From: Lepidonotus clava
Taxonomy: Eukaryota; Annelida; Polychaeta; Phyllodocida; Polynoidae
Direction of reading: 5' to 3'
Length of the DNA: 64,000 nucleotides
NCBI GenBank assembly: GCA_936440205.1
Contig: OW387147.1
Span: 33,629,629 to 33,693,628 of the forward strand
The position numbers and the translations under genes are program-made. The notes under the pieces are model-generated. The model did no database searches and was not told where the DNA came from. It saw only the letters and a list, made by a program, of their open reading frames with translations. Below are positions 10,734-21,954 of the stretch, piece by piece; the stretch's first letter is position 1, and every line of letters begins with the position of its first letter.

Positions 10734-13700
10734 CTACCTCCTCCTCCTGTCGGACCTCCACACAGGGTACTCCAGGTCCTGGTAGGGCCGGTCACGTGAT
10801 CCCGTCCGACCAGCCCATTGGTCACGAGGTAACCGGAAGTTGGGGGCCACCTCCTCCGTGTCGGCGATCTCTGACTCCAGGTAGCGCGTCGGCCCGACCT
10901 CCCCGACCACCTGACGAGGGGGCTCAGGGCTGCCCTCCTCCTGGAGGCCTTCCTGCTGTTTCTCATTCTTCTTTTTATAGGATGTTTCCCTTGTTGTGCC
11001 TCGATCATTTCTATCCAATGGCTTATCGTTCTGTAGTGTTTCGCTGGAATCCTTAAGTTCCGCGACATACTTTTCTTTCTTCTCAGCAGGTATGGTTTCT
11101 TCCTCCCGGGTGGACGCCTGCCTGCCGACCCGGTTTGAGACTTTGTAGTACTTTCTGTAGACCTTTTTGAGGCCCACCTGTCTCCTCCTCAACTCCCCCT
11201 TCAGTGGTCTGGGGGAGGTGGTCGGGGGAGTCGACGTCTGTGCCACCAGAAGTTCCTCCACCACAGGCTTTAGTTTCTTCTTATTAGGTTGGGATTTGAC
11301 CTGTTCAGCCCCGTGGTATCGTACCTTGACACCCCCAGTTGGTCCGTCCACCTTTATTTCTTTACCTGTAATTTCATGTCCATCCATTGTTTTGTCAGTA
11401 GAAGCCTCCTTTCCTTCGGGATAGCGCCTAGTGTTATATTGAGGCTGACGATAGTTGTAGCTTTTGTAACTCACTTTCTGTGGTTTGCGCTTTGCATAAG
11501 AGTATCTTCTGTCAGCATTTGATTCTTGTTTTTCCGACCTTTGTTTGTTGTCTGCATAGCCTGAACCTCTACTATGATATTTGGTATTGATGTTGGTGTC
11601 ATCGGCTCCATAATAATCAGATTTGTCTACATTCACTGGTGGTCTAGATCTGACATGATATCCTCTGTGCCGTGGCCGTGATGCGTATTGACTCTCTCTG
11701 TGTTTGCTCCTGGATTCTTGACCTGTTATAAAAGACGATTTCTCCTCCTTCTCTATTTGCCGAGTGGGTTTAAGAAGCGCAGGTCTGCGACGCCTCGTCA
11801 TGTAACTTTTCTCTTCTGGCTTTCTCACTGTGCCCCGTATAGTGTATGTTTCAATTGGAACCTTCTCTTTTGTTTGATATCTAGTATTTTGGCTATTTTC
11901 CTCATCACCTGTGTCAGTATAAGTTCTTTCATTAACATGCTTTCTATTGTATCTGCCCGACCTTTGTTTAATTGGAGGATAAACCCCTGCACGTTGTCGC
12001 GATCTTTTAGCACCAGTGTTCCCTACCTTCGTTGATGACTCCGGACGTTGGTTATACTCTGTGGATTTCTCGCGTGTAGTGTATGTATGTGGGTATCCTC
12101 TTGAGGGTTGATTGTAGTTTTTCCTATCTTTTTTGTCCCCATCCCCGCTCTGTGGACGCGTTTTGCCATGCCTATAGTCCCTCTGGCCGATGTTATCCCT
12201 ATAGCTCGGTTTTCTGTAGCTGTCTTTGGGCCTTCTTTGAGGTGACAGACTCTCAGTGTTCTCGAGCGTTCGGTCGGACCCGTCGGCCTCCTGGCTTTCC
12301 ACCTCATACCTTGATCCTTCCATATTCTCTGTAAACTTCTTTTGCATTATTTTCGGACCACGTCTTCTTCCCTCAAAAGTGTTCAGAGCCTTTCCATGTC
12401 CCTTCTCCCTATAGCCAGTGTGTCTCTGTCCCTTCCCCCTATAGCTGCCCTGTCCCTGTCCCTTCTCCCTATAGCTGCCTTGACCCTGTCCCTTCTCCCT
12501 AAAGCTGCCCTGTCCCTGTCCCTTCTCACTATAACCATCTTGTCTCTGGACAGGCAGTCTGGTCGAGCCTCTCCTTGTTATAACCTCATCCTCGGCCGTC
12601 TGATCAAACTCACTTGACTCCTCCTCCTCCTCCTCTTCCTCCAGGCGAGCTGCTCGACCCTGGGGCAGCCTGCCCGGGCCCCTCCGTTTGGCGGTATGGT
12701 CTGGAACTAGCGAGTCTTTGCTGATTGTCTTTCTAGGTTGGGGAGTGTGGTTGTTTGCAGTATGGGCCCCCTCCTGAGGATGTCGGTAGGAGTTTGTAGG
12801 TCTTTTTCTGGGAGAGTATTCACTCTTTTTGTAGCTATCCAAATACCTTCGTGACCCACGTTCTGATTGGTCCTCACGATCGACTGGCGTGTCGACGTTC
12901 TTGTATTGATGTTCACTTTTAAAGGTATACACGTCACCCTTAACGAACACAGGATAGTACTTCTTCTGTCCACCATCTGACTTCGAGGTGAGCTCAGGGT
13001 TTGAATTAGAGTCCAATTTAGTTGTACGCTTAGAATATGAATAAGAGTCATCTGATTCTGATTTGGGTTGAAAACGGGCAGGTTTAGAAAAAGGCCTTGC
13101 ATTGTACTTGGATTGTACCCTGCGACGTGGGGTTGATACTGTATCCCTACTATTGGAGACACTTCCAACATCCTCAATGGAGGTTTGTTCTGTGCTCCAG
13201 GGGTATGTACCTAGGTGCCCTCTGTACCCAGAATTGTCTCCGTCCTCCAGGCTCCCCCCATCACCGGCGTACTCTGACACTGACATTGCTGGTTTACTAG
13301 AGAAACCACTCTCATAATATTCGTGGGATTTTATGTCTTCGTATGGAGTATGTTCAGATTGAGACGAATCTCCGTAGTCGAAGTGGGAGCTTTTTTCGTT
13401 AGCTCTCTTTTCAGAATTTTTCATGTAGTCTTCTACAAAGTTGGAATCATCTTCCTCTTCATAGGATTTTTCGTCACGTCGATAGGGGTACCGTTTCTGA
13501 GAGTTGGGCGTCTCCTGAGACTTCTCCTGGTGAGGGTGAAAACTGCTCCTCTCCTTCATGGGAATGAGCCTGTCGTAGGAGTCGGAACTGTACCTGTACT
13601 CCCGAGGTATGTAATCGTCCTCAGCAGGTTCGATGTACCCTTCTTGGCTTTCACTGCTGGTTTTATGAGCTCTTCTGTGACTGTGCTTCCTGCTGCTATA

Positions 13701-14068
13701 TACACGTCTGGAGCCATGGTTGCGTCCATTGAACAAATCTTCTTCCCTTTCCCCCTGTTTCCCCCAATGCTGGTTCTCCCTGGAGGAGAAGGCATCCTCC
13801 TCCTGCTCCTCCTCCTGGTGCCTGGCGTTCTTCATGTGGTTCTGGAGCTGCCTCTCGACGAGTATGTTGTACCACCTGTGTGGGGACCCCTGGTGGAGGC
13901 TGGCCGTACCAACACGGGGGTGGGTCACGTGGTGGTTCCTAGGTCTGTGGTAGGTCTTGAAGCTCTTCCCATAGGGCTGTCTTGAACCGAAAGGGATTTT
14001 GGGAGACCTTCCCTCTTTAACGCTTTTAATTGCGGTGTCATCCTCTCCAATGTTAGTTTCAGGTATCA
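10734..14068 (-). CDS. Gene B exon 3: single 3.3 kb low-complexity exon
   Basis: One uninterrupted exon starting after a TTTTTGTAG acceptor and reading V-I-P-E-T-N at its start. Composition is strikingly charged, with Tyr spaced through it and many short Ser-Tyr, Arg-Tyr and Glu-Glu patches. The frame stays open for 3.3 kb without recognisable globular domains, which supports selection for coding despite the low complexity. Confidence 0.85.
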
Positions 14069-16547
14069 CTACAAAAAGAAATCATAAATGATGAAGGCAA
14101 TGTTATTCTGATCATTTAAATATTCTTAAAGGAAACCTTACACAAACTATATTCTCAAATGAAGTTCTTTGAGCGTTATGATTGCGTCACGAAATAAAAA
14201 TGCTTATCTTGGACATTCCAAGTGTAGACAGAGTTGTAAACTTCTAAGTTGTATAAGACACTGTTGTAAAATTATTGTTTTTAAGGGAAATCCCCAAATT
14301 GTTGACATCACAAGGACACTTTTGGGAAATCCCAAGGTTTCAAAAAAGGGGAATCCTCCACTCTCAAAGATACAGGCTATTATCAATTGTGTTTTGTACT
14401 CCCCTAAATTTATTCATGCAATAACCTGGGATTCCCAAGTTATTTTTGAAAGACTATTCTCATTAAAATCACAAGGGGAGTACTGATAAACCCATCATTT
14501 ATGTAATTCTCAAAGTTAATTCTCCTTCCTGCTAAATTGTTTGATATCTTGACATTTTGGCTTTAATTCATTTCGTAGGAATGAAAATGAACTGATCTGC
14601 ATTGCAGATATGCTGGGCTTGTTTTTTATTTTTTAACAAAGTTCAGAACTTGAAAAGGAAGGTGGATAATAACATCTGATAAACTGATAAAGTCTGAACA
14701 TATATAGGCCTAAGGATCAGCAAGACATATGAGATTTCTAGAAAAGAAATTTATGTCTAATTAAGGCATTTGCAATAAGCATACAACTATGCTTAAAATA
14801 AATCTCAGAATGCCAATGACCAGACTATTTTGAAAAATAATGAGTTATGGCTCTATGATAAAACATTGGCAATTCAGTAACAAAAGATTCATATATGAGA
14901 GTCTGAATAAGGATGTACTTTAAACTTTAAAATATCAAGGAAATAAGTACAGAATGCAAATCATATAGATCCTGTAACGGAAATAAGTTTTGGTATTCCG
15001 TGAGCAGTTATTATAACGCAGACATTAGCGTGTTTCGGTGGTCACCAATCAAACACCAATTAAATGTCCACATACCGTCACACGTCCCCTTCTTGCTGAA
15101 GGCTATGCTCTCCGTGCACAGCGTCATGGAGGTCTCCCGGCCATCCTTTGATTCCCCCCTACTCATGTAGAGAGCCCTGGGGACTGCGGTGCCCAGCGGA
15201 CAGTCCTGGGGGACAGCGGTGAACTTGCCCCTCCCTCCAGGGGTCAGAACTCTCAGGGTACAGTGCAGGTACTTACACCTGGAGGACGGGTGGAGGACGA
15301 ATTGACCCTCACGGGAGCAGGCTGCAAAAAGGGGAATAGGACATTTTTGAATAATCACTGAGCATTACAGGAACAGATTTCAATATTGGGTATCAGTGGC
15401 GGATCTAGGATTTTGAAAAAAAAAGGGGGGGGGGGACGCTATTGGAAAAAATCTTCCCTATTGACTTTTTGGCAGAATTTCACATTAAAAAAAGTCTAAA
15501 ATTGGCCAAAAAAGGAGGGGGGGGGGCATGCCCCCGCGCCCCCTCTAAATCTGCCACTGGGTATAGTAATCATGAAAGCAACCCTAATGTGAACATGCTG
15601 AAATATGGGGTATAGTAATCGGTGACCGAGCCTTACAGAACAAAATGCAAATTTATGCAATATGTGGTATAGAGATCAATAACAGGCCCTCATGGTAACA
15701 CTCTGAATCTTGGATAATAGGAATTAGTTACTAATCATCACAGGAGCATACTGCAGTATGGGGTATAGGAAACAATAACTGAATCTTATGGGTACATTCT
15801 GACTTTCTGAAATATGGAGTAAAGGAATAATTAGTATCTGGCCCTAACATGAGCATAAAAATAAAGAGTGCACATTTTTTGTAAATGTCTGCGCAGTGAA
15901 CCCTGCCATAGACGCTTGGATCCCTATTTTAGCCTGCAGACCATAGGAAGACATACCCATCCTCATTGGTTCAGGCCTTTAGAAACTGCTAGAGGGTGCC
16001 AGTGTATATATGGAACACGGCAAATGAATCAGACACTGACCGTGACATTAACATGCTGAAATATGGGGGAAACACTGAAACAAGGAATCAATTTAACCTA
16101 TCCCTAAAGGACCATACTGCAATACGGGGTAAAGGAATCATCTATTGACCCTTAAAGGGACAGGAACCAAGACAGAAAGCATCTCTGTCATAAGGACCCT
16201 TATGGGCTGCTGAATTTAGTCTCTTGATTTATGACACACAAGTTTACTTGCCTCTGTATGACCAACCCAACAAGTATATAGGCAGGTAAAGATATGTGTT
16301 GGTATGACCCCTGTGGGTATCGAACCCCACCGCCCCTCAAACTCTTTGGTGCACTCTGCAATCAGATCACTCAATTACATTTTGTATTCTGAGGTAGCGA
16401 AGTGGAACTCTCTGCCTGTAATCATAAATGGGGCTATTCCCACTGTAAAACCTTCATATTAAACCTACCCGAATTCTGCTGCTCTGAAAGTGAAGCGACG
16501 ACATGGTGTACTCCCCAGATGACGGAGATGAGTAAGACCAGTCCCAT
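10734..16547 (-). CDS. Gene B: large secreted six-cysteine protein with 1.1-kilo-residue charged repeat tail
   Basis: Three exons on the minus strand: 16547-16469, 15321-15076 and 14068-10734, all joined in phase 1 with GTAGGT and GTATGT donors, giving 1,219 aa. Exon 1 is again 79 coding nt: a signal peptide (MGLVLLISVIWGVHHVVA). Exon 2 has cysteines at 28, 42, 47, 67, 95 and 107, with GQF, RCKYLHC and CPLGTAVPR motifs. Exon 3 (about 1,110 residues) has almost no Cys and is rich in Ser, Arg, Lys, Glu, Tyr, Gly and Gln. It contains a Glu8 run and five 10-residue repeats around KGQGQGSYRE (DNA 12401-12550). Dibasic and tribasic motifs are frequent, including a terminal RRRR. The polyampholyte tail is likely disordered. 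It is convergent with paralogue A. A matrix or mineral-associated role is inference. A 220-residue frame on the plus strand (13323-13985) is its shadow. Confidence 0.85.
12391..12550 (-). repeat. 30-bp coding minisatellite in gene B
   Basis: About five 30-bp units (12401, 12431, 12461, 12491 and 12521 starts), each encoding ten residues of the form REKGQGQGSY. Unit length is a multiple of three, so copy-number change keeps frame. The central units are nearly identical while the outer ones are diverged, the usual sign of recent slippage or unequal exchange. Confidence 0.8.
15076..15321 (-). CDS. Gene B exon 2: six-cysteine domain
   Basis: 246 nt, phase 1-1. Spacing is C-x13-C-x4-C-x19-C-x27-C-x11-C. 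It shares GQF, the RCKY motif, CPLGT and the (L)CTES motif after Cys5 with gene C, and VPRALY with gene A's VPRGLY. Intron 2 (14069-15075) is AT-rich; I see no further exon in it. Confidence 0.85.
15394..15559. mobile_element. MITE with CAGTGGCGGAT ends
   Basis: Starts CAGTGGCGGATCTAGGATTT and ends AAATCTGCCACTG, with G-rich and A-rich simple tracts inside and GGTAT directly repeated on both sides. It is inserted in gene B intron 1, within or next to the degenerate repeat described at 15560-16150. Confidence 0.65.
15560..16150. repeat. degenerate tandem repeat in gene B intron 1, unit about 60-75 bp
   Basis: Variants of CTGAAATATGGGGTATAG followed by AATCAATAACTGA and CCTTA recur about every 60-75 bp (for example near 15598, 15655, 15753, 15810, 16056 and 16120). 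Units are strongly diverged and differ in length, so the array is old. No coding signal. It lies wholly within intron 1 (15322-16468). Confidence 0.6.
16255..16385 (-). mobile_element. Candidate tRNA-derived SINE
   Basis: On the minus strand GGGGTTCGATACCCAC matches the RNA polymerase III B box (GWTCRANNC). A possible A-box region lies about 50 nt upstream (TGAGTGATCTGATTGC). No clean tRNA cloverleaf can be drawn, so it is more likely a SINE head or old tRNA-like relic than a tRNA gene. It lies at the 5' end of gene B intron 1. Confidence 0.4.
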
Positions 16548-17060
16548 CCCGGCGGTGAACCACAGGCACTGCTGCACCTGAACCAGTCAATGCATGGCCT
16601 CCAGTGTCCGTCTGGCCACTTAACTGACCACTGCCCACTCGGCCAGGTGTGAAAAGGTGTCCCGCCGTGGAGGGTTATGTCCCGGCAGTAATCATGCGAT
16701 CACACCGGCGGGATCTATTTCCTCCTGCGTGGGCTATTGGTGAGCACGCCGAATTGTTTTTATCACGCAATCATTTGTGAGTCCTGAGAGTTATACTTTA
16801 TTGAATCTAGGGCCTGGTTTAGATTGCAAGACTATATCAACGTGATATAACTTAGGTATTTGGTGTATCTAATGGTTGTGTTAAGATTATTATGGTGGTG
16901 TTTGATTCTATGGATTGAAGCATTGCATATAGCTTAATTGATGATAGTCTTGCAGATGCTGTATCTTAGCTTAATTTACATATGAATCACCAGTTACCCT
17001 GTTTCTTACGTAGTTCCCTCTTGTTCAACATCGCAGTAATCCTGGAATAAAGTAGTTTTA

Positions 17061-17230
17061 CAGTGGCGGATCCGAGGTGGGGGGACAAAAGGGGCAATTG
17101 CCCCCCTAGACTGAATGAATTTTTTCCCCGAATAATCTACCTTTGTTGATGCATACAAATCTGACATTATTTGTTTTCATTTTTTTCGCCCCCCCCCCCC
17201 CCTAGATGACCGACTCTGGATCCGCCCCTG
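17061..17230. mobile_element. MITE with CAGTGGCGGATCC ends
   Basis: Starts CAGTGGCGGATCCGAGG and ends CTCTGGATCCGCCCCTG, with a C run inside, flanked by GTTTTA on both sides. Noncoding. It lies about 500 bp upstream of gene B's start codon. Apart from this element and minisatellite edges, the region 16548-17458 holds nothing I recognise; no clear TATA box for gene B was found. Confidence 0.65.
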
Positions 17231-17458
17231 GTTTTAGGATGACAGCCAATAGCTTAATTATTTTGGCAGTTCAAAACAGGCAGTCGCCGACGCTACAGGC
17301 AATTATGACTCGAGTTGTGTCGTACAGTGCAGTCAGGCCCAAGGGATATTGGTTACATGATTAACAAGTGTGAGTGTCAACCTGATATGCGCTCGTAAAA
17401 GGGATGTAAATTGACACAAGTAATCATTTATAAACATACGGAATTATGCTAAGAGTAT

Positions 17459-17963
17459 GGGAGCAGAGGGTTGACATTAGACTTGCATAGATGTGAAAGG
17501 AACAAGAGGGAGAGCAGAGGGCTCAGAGGGCTATAAGAAGGCAGGCATGTGCAGCGGAGAGGCGAAAGGGGTGGGGGACCAGGAGGGGTAGCAGAGGGCT
17601 AACATAGATATAGAAGAGGTCTGACGTGTGCTGCAGAGAGCCGGCAGGGGTACCATGGGGGGGTACCAGAAGACAAAGAGGATTTTTGAAGGCTTGCAGG
17701 AGTAATACAGAACTGGTATATACAGAAGAGGGTCGGCAAGGGTAGCAAAGGATCAGGAGGGGTAGCAGAGGGCTAGCAGGGAAAGGAGAGGTCTGGTATG
17801 TGTGGCAGAGGGCCGGCAGGGGTAGTAGAGGGCCGGCAGGGATAGTAGAGGACCAAGAGGGGTAACAGAGGGCAAACAGAGATAGGAATTGACTAATATG
17901 GATAGGAGGGGTCTGGCATGTGGTGCAGAGAGCCGGCAAGGATAGAATAGGACCAAGGGGGGT
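17459..17963. repeat. purine-rich minisatellite, left part
   Basis: A G/A-rich array with short units like GGCCGGCAGGGGTAGCAGAG and a longer period of about 250-300 bp marked by ACCAGAAGACAAAGAG...GGCTTGCAGG. The same array continues at 37750-38480, so the LTR element at 17964-37749 split it. Long open frames on the pyrimidine strand come only from the repeat. Confidence 0.75.
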
Positions 17964-18570
17964 TGTACTAATGGCTTAGTACTTTTAATACATTGTCATA
18001 ATATATAATCCAACTAAGATCAGGCTTAGCAAGTCTACTTCTAGTCTACCTCTAGGAGAAATATCTTACGCTCCTAGCGCCACCTGTTAACCAGTATAAA
18101 AGGCGCTGCAAGGTAGGGAGCGAGCAGTTAGTGAGTTAGTTGGTTAGAAGAAACATGTTTAACCAAGGAGTTATACCTGGAGTAAGTACATCGACTCCAT
18201 GTAACAGACTGGAGTTTACCAATATCCACTACCTCGGACATAGGATTGTGTTAGAGCTAAATGCTAGAATGGTCTAGAAGGCGTTGGAACAACTCGTGTT
18301 CTAAATGTGGTTGATTGCTGATAGGAGATGGGAGGTGGACTGATGAAGACTTATACATGGTGGCTTTGACTCGGGATGAGATGTTTATTGAATAAAACCC
18401 TTTCATATTAAGAAGCTCCCTCATCGTTCATTTCTTTTGAACTATTGGGAAGTGAATGGACAAACTTTAAACGCGGTCTGAATTACTCAGACATTCTGGA
18501 AAGCAACTTACGAAGACTTGGATATAAACTGATCTTACGCAGTCTTAAATCAAACATTAACAATAGTTCA
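17964..18570 (+). repeat. left LTR of the 19.8 kb element
   Basis: 607 bp, TG...CA. A TATA-like ATAAAAGGCGC lies near 18097 and AATAAAA near 18391, in promoter and polyadenylation positions. A TGG-starting, tRNA-primer-like sequence follows 2 bp beyond its end. Confidence 0.9.
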
Positions 18571-18598
18571 TTTGGTGGAGATACCCGAAACATGACTT

Positions 18599-21500
18599 GT
18601 GCCGTTTTGCTCATCCTTGATGTCAGCCACCGGTGACTTTGAGGCTTCCTCTAACCCCAAGCCTCAATCTTTGCGGCCCGCAGGACACGATGTGTCAACA
18701 TCATATACAGGGAATGTGGAAAACCGCCACCTGGTAGGTAATCCCTTAGACGGGGAGGCACAGAGACAGGAGGTCGCAGCCAGACCCAAGCAGCTCTGCC
18801 CCGAAGGTGCACAAAATTACCAAACCCGTGGCAAAGGTAAACCATTTCCCTGGCACCTAGGGTCCAAAGATAGGCCGGTTCTTGACGAAGGACTTGAAAC
18901 CCTAACACACTCGGGACGAGTTGAAGGGAAGAACCGTCTCACGGAATATCAGCAATATTGGAACCCAGGGTACGTACCACCTACGGACCAAGAAACTGGT
19001 ACTAGCTCTCGCTCCACCTGTGAATCTGATGTGAACAATCCGTGGTGTAACCAAAGTGTTCCTTATCGTTTACTGCCCGCAGCGGGAGGTGAAGGCGAAC
19101 AGGAAGTTTCCAATGGAGATAACCTATTTTCTTCAGGAAATCTAAAACAACGACAAAACACCGCGGATAACTCCAGCCCATCAGGGGGAAAACGCCCCGA
19201 AAATCCGGTAATCCTACCTGATGGGAGCTCTCTCACCTATCCATTACCCCAACGACTTGAGTTTATCAGTCACCCACTGGTAACACCAACTCACCCCAAC
19301 CCGGGGGCGTCCATTCCTTATTCCACTGTAGCTAAAGGAAAAACAGTGGGAAGGGATAGGGGAGTGGGAAGGGAAGCAGAGGGAAACAGCGAGAAAGTAG
19401 GCAATTTACAACCCTATCGATTAACTTACGGTGTAGAAACGAACTTAGACCAGGCTGGTAGGGGAGCGGAAGCTCAGGCCTTTGATCCAGCCGAAATATT
19501 AAAGCAGTGGGCAGACTCAAGCCCCGAAAAGCGCATAGATTTAGAGAGGCTAAGCGATCAGGATAGTGAAGAAAATGTAACGCTTAAAGCACAAGATTTT
19601 AACACTCTAACTCATGAATTGTATGGAGAATACGAGGACGAGTACGAGGAAGAAAATAGCGAGACAGAACAAGCAGCCGCAGATGTCAGAGGGGGTAGTC
19701 CTGATAGAAAATTAGCTAGAGAAGATAAATCAACCTCGTCTTCATACGAAATTATTACCGAGGATGTTTTAGACACAGGTAAGAAAGCTAAACTAGAAAG
19801 TGAGGACGAAATTAGTGTAGAGGAAATACCTGTGAAAGAACAGTGGGACGATCACGATATACAAAACCTCCACGAAAATAATATGGCGGAAGGAGGCGTT
19901 CCTTTGATGGATCTAGTAGAAGAAAGAGGGGATAGAGATCAACGCCAGCAACCCGATGAAGGGGGAGCTGGGGGTGTAGATCTGGGGGCATGGCTTCCTA
20001 ACCGTGGGATGGACCCTGGGGGACCTCAACAAAACAATGGGAATGGCCAGATCCTAATCCAGCAGCCGGACCAAGGCGTGCAGGCAGGACTTATTCCTCC
20101 TCTTAATCAACAGGCCCAAGGAGGCCAAGGTAATCAGGCCAATCCTCCCCTTAATCAACAAGTTCAAGGGGGCCAGAACGATCAGGCCAACCCTCAAGGA
20201 CTTATTCCTCCTCTTAATCAGCAGGTCCAGGGAGACCAGGATAATCAGGCCAACCCACAAGGGCCTAACCCTCCTCAAAACCTTCTCAACAACCCTCCTC
20301 AAAACCTTCTCAACAACCCTCCTCAAAACCTTCTCAACAACCCTCCTCAAAACCTTCTCAACAACCCTCCTCAAAACCTTATTAATAATCCCCCTCTGAA
20401 TCAGCCCAATCTGGGGATAAACCCTGGGGGACTCCAGCAACCCGGTGCAGGGGGAAATGGTGGTGTGAATCCGGGAATACAGCAGCCTAATCCTGGGGTA
20501 AACCTTGGGGGACTGCAACAAAATGATGGGGGAGGCCAACCAGGCCAACAGCCCGGCCGGGCCGAGCCAGCAGGAGGTGGGGTCGATCAAAACCTGCTCC
20601 CTCACCTATTGCAGGCGATGGCACTCGCTGCCAATCTTAACGCAGGCCGAGGAAGAGCGAATCAGCAGGGTCAGCAAGCCCCAGCAGGCCAGAATAATCA
20701 GGTAAATCCACCAGGACCCAATAACCCTCCCCCGAACCAGAACAACAATCCTTTCCTTAACCAACCCAACAACCCCCCAAACCCACCGAACCCTCCGCCG
20801 CCCGGACCACCAGGTCAGAACAACCCTCCAAACCCACCGAATCAACCAAATATTTGGGAAATTCTACCACAGTTGAGCCAGGCACTGGGGCAAACACCAG
20901 CGCCAGTGCGTGAAACGACTCACAGCGGTCACCAAAGGGGACCAAACATTAGGTTACCGTGGTTTAGTGGAAAAGAAGACGAGCAAATAGAAAAGTATTT
21001 CAGGGAATTAAAACGACTGAAAGCTATCTATGACTGGTCGGACGCCCATCTCCTGAATATGGCGCTGTTAGGCCTAAAGGGAAGGGCCGACGACTGGGCA
21101 GGAGCGTTAGCTGAAAGTGAGAAAGACTCGTTTGAGAAACTAGAAGCCCAAATGACCAAGATCTTCGGTGATCGAAGGGCTAAGTGGCAGAAACACGCAG
21201 AGTTCTGTGGCCTTAAACAAGGAAAAGACCAGAGCGTGATCGAATTTGCAGGTGTTCTGAAACAAAAGCAAGTTAAAGCAGAGGCGAGTGAAAGCATGAT
21301 GTTAGCTGTGTTTTTAGAAGGATTAAAACAGGGCGTAGCCAGACAAGTAGCCATACTGGACCCTAAGTCTTTCACCGAAGCGGTGGATTGTGCAACGAGG
21401 TTAGAATCGTTGGACAAAGGCAAAGGGGGAACTAAAATATCTAATGCAGTGAGCGAACTGGCTGGAAGCCAAGAATCAGAGGAGACCGCGGCCCTAAACT

Positions 21501-21916
21501 CCATCTCAGAACGGTTTGGAGTGGTGCTGGCCCGACTGGAGGCCGCTCCATGGTTTCAGAAACCAAAGCCAGGGCAAAGCGGGACTCCCCAGAGTGGTGG
21601 TAACTTTAAACAGCAAGGTTATGAGAGAAAAGATAGGTACGAAAACCAGAAAGGTGAAAGAAATTCAGATCAGAAGCCTAAATCCAATATCGCCCCGAAT
21701 AGAGAGGCAGATAAGGGAAAGAATCTGCCAACTCAACAGAAAGTAGAGAGACCCAGGTTGCCTTTTGATGAAAGTAAGTTTTGTATCATTCACCAACAGC
21801 ATGGTCACTCTACAGAAGCGTGCTTGTGGTTAAAGAATAGGCTGAGGGAAAAACCCCCGCGGATCTACAAAGATAGCAAAGCCAGTGGTACCGAACAAAA
21901 GAATCAGGGAAACTAG
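18599..21916 (+). CDS. gag: gag of the 19.8 kb element
   Basis: One long frame (about 1,105 residues). The first 60% is Gln/Asn/Pro/Gly-rich with an in-frame 24-bp tandem repeat (NPPQNLLN, near 20270-20390). The last 40% holds the retrotransposon Gag core (near 20940-21420), recognisable by its PWFSG start and the WxK-type helices, and a short basic tail. The N-terminal extension is unusual for Ty3 Gag. It belongs to the fossil element described above. Confidence 0.75.
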   Translation: MPFCSSLMSATGDFEASSNPKPQSLRPAGHDVSTSYTGNVENRHLVGNPLDGEAQRQEVAARPKQLCPEGAQNYQTRGKGKPFPWHLGSKDRPVLDEGLETLTHSGRVEGKNRLTEYQQYWNPGYVPPTDQETGTSSRSTCESDVNNPWCNQSVPYRLLPAAGGEGEQEVSNGDNLFSSGNLKQRQNTADNSSPSGGKRPENPVILPDGSSLTYPLPQRLEFISHPLVTPTHPNPGASIPYSTVAKGKTVGRDRGVGREAEGNSEKVGNLQPYRLTYGVETNLDQAGRGAEAQAFDPAEILKQWADSSPEKRIDLERLSDQDSEENVTLKAQDFNTLTHELYGEYEDEYEEENSETEQAAADVRGGSPDRKLAREDKSTSSSYEIITEDVLDTGKKAKLESEDEISVEEIPVKEQWDDHDIQNLHENNMAEGGVPLMDLVEERGDRDQRQQPDEGGAGGVDLGAWLPNRGMDPGGPQQNNGNGQILIQQPDQGVQAGLIPPLNQQAQGGQGNQANPPLNQQVQGGQNDQANPQGLIPPLNQQVQGDQDNQANPQGPNPPQNLLNNPPQNLLNNPPQNLLNNPPQNLLNNPPQNLINNPPLNQPNLGINPGGLQQPGAGGNGGVNPGIQQPNPGVNLGGLQQNDGGGQPGQQPGRAEPAGGGVDQNLLPHLLQAMALAANLNAGRGRANQQGQQAPAGQNNQVNPPGPNNPPPNQNNNPFLNQPNNPPNPPNPPPPGPPGQNNPPNPPNQPNIWEILPQLSQALGQTPAPVRETTHSGHQRGPNIRLPWFSGKEDEQIEKYFRELKRLKAIYDWSDAHLLNMALLGLKGRADDWAGALAESEKDSFEKLEAQMTKIFGDRRAKWQKHAEFCGLKQGKDQSVIEFAGVLKQKQVKAEASESMMLAVFLEGLKQGVARQVAILDPKSFTEAVDCATRLESLDKGKGGTKISNAVSELAGSQESEETAALNSISERFGVVLARLEAAPWFQKPKPGQSGTPQSGGNFKQQGYERKDRYENQKGERNSDQKPKSNIAPNREADKGKNLPTQQKVERPRLPFDESKFCIIHQQHGHSTEACLWLKNRLREKPPRIYKDSKASGTEQKNQGN

Positions 21917-21954
21917 AGGAAGGGTCCGTTCATTCCACGATAGAATTAGGCGCA

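Noticed and set aside
13323-13985. 220-residue open frame on the plus strand
   Set aside because: Antisense shadow of the low-complexity exon 3 of gene B; hydrophobic because it mirrors Lys/Arg/Glu/Ser codons.
17523-17956. Pro/Leu/Ser-rich frames on the minus strand, also at 37747-38504
   Set aside because: Produced by the minisatellite, whose pyrimidine strand has few stops; no start context, splice sites or conserved domain.
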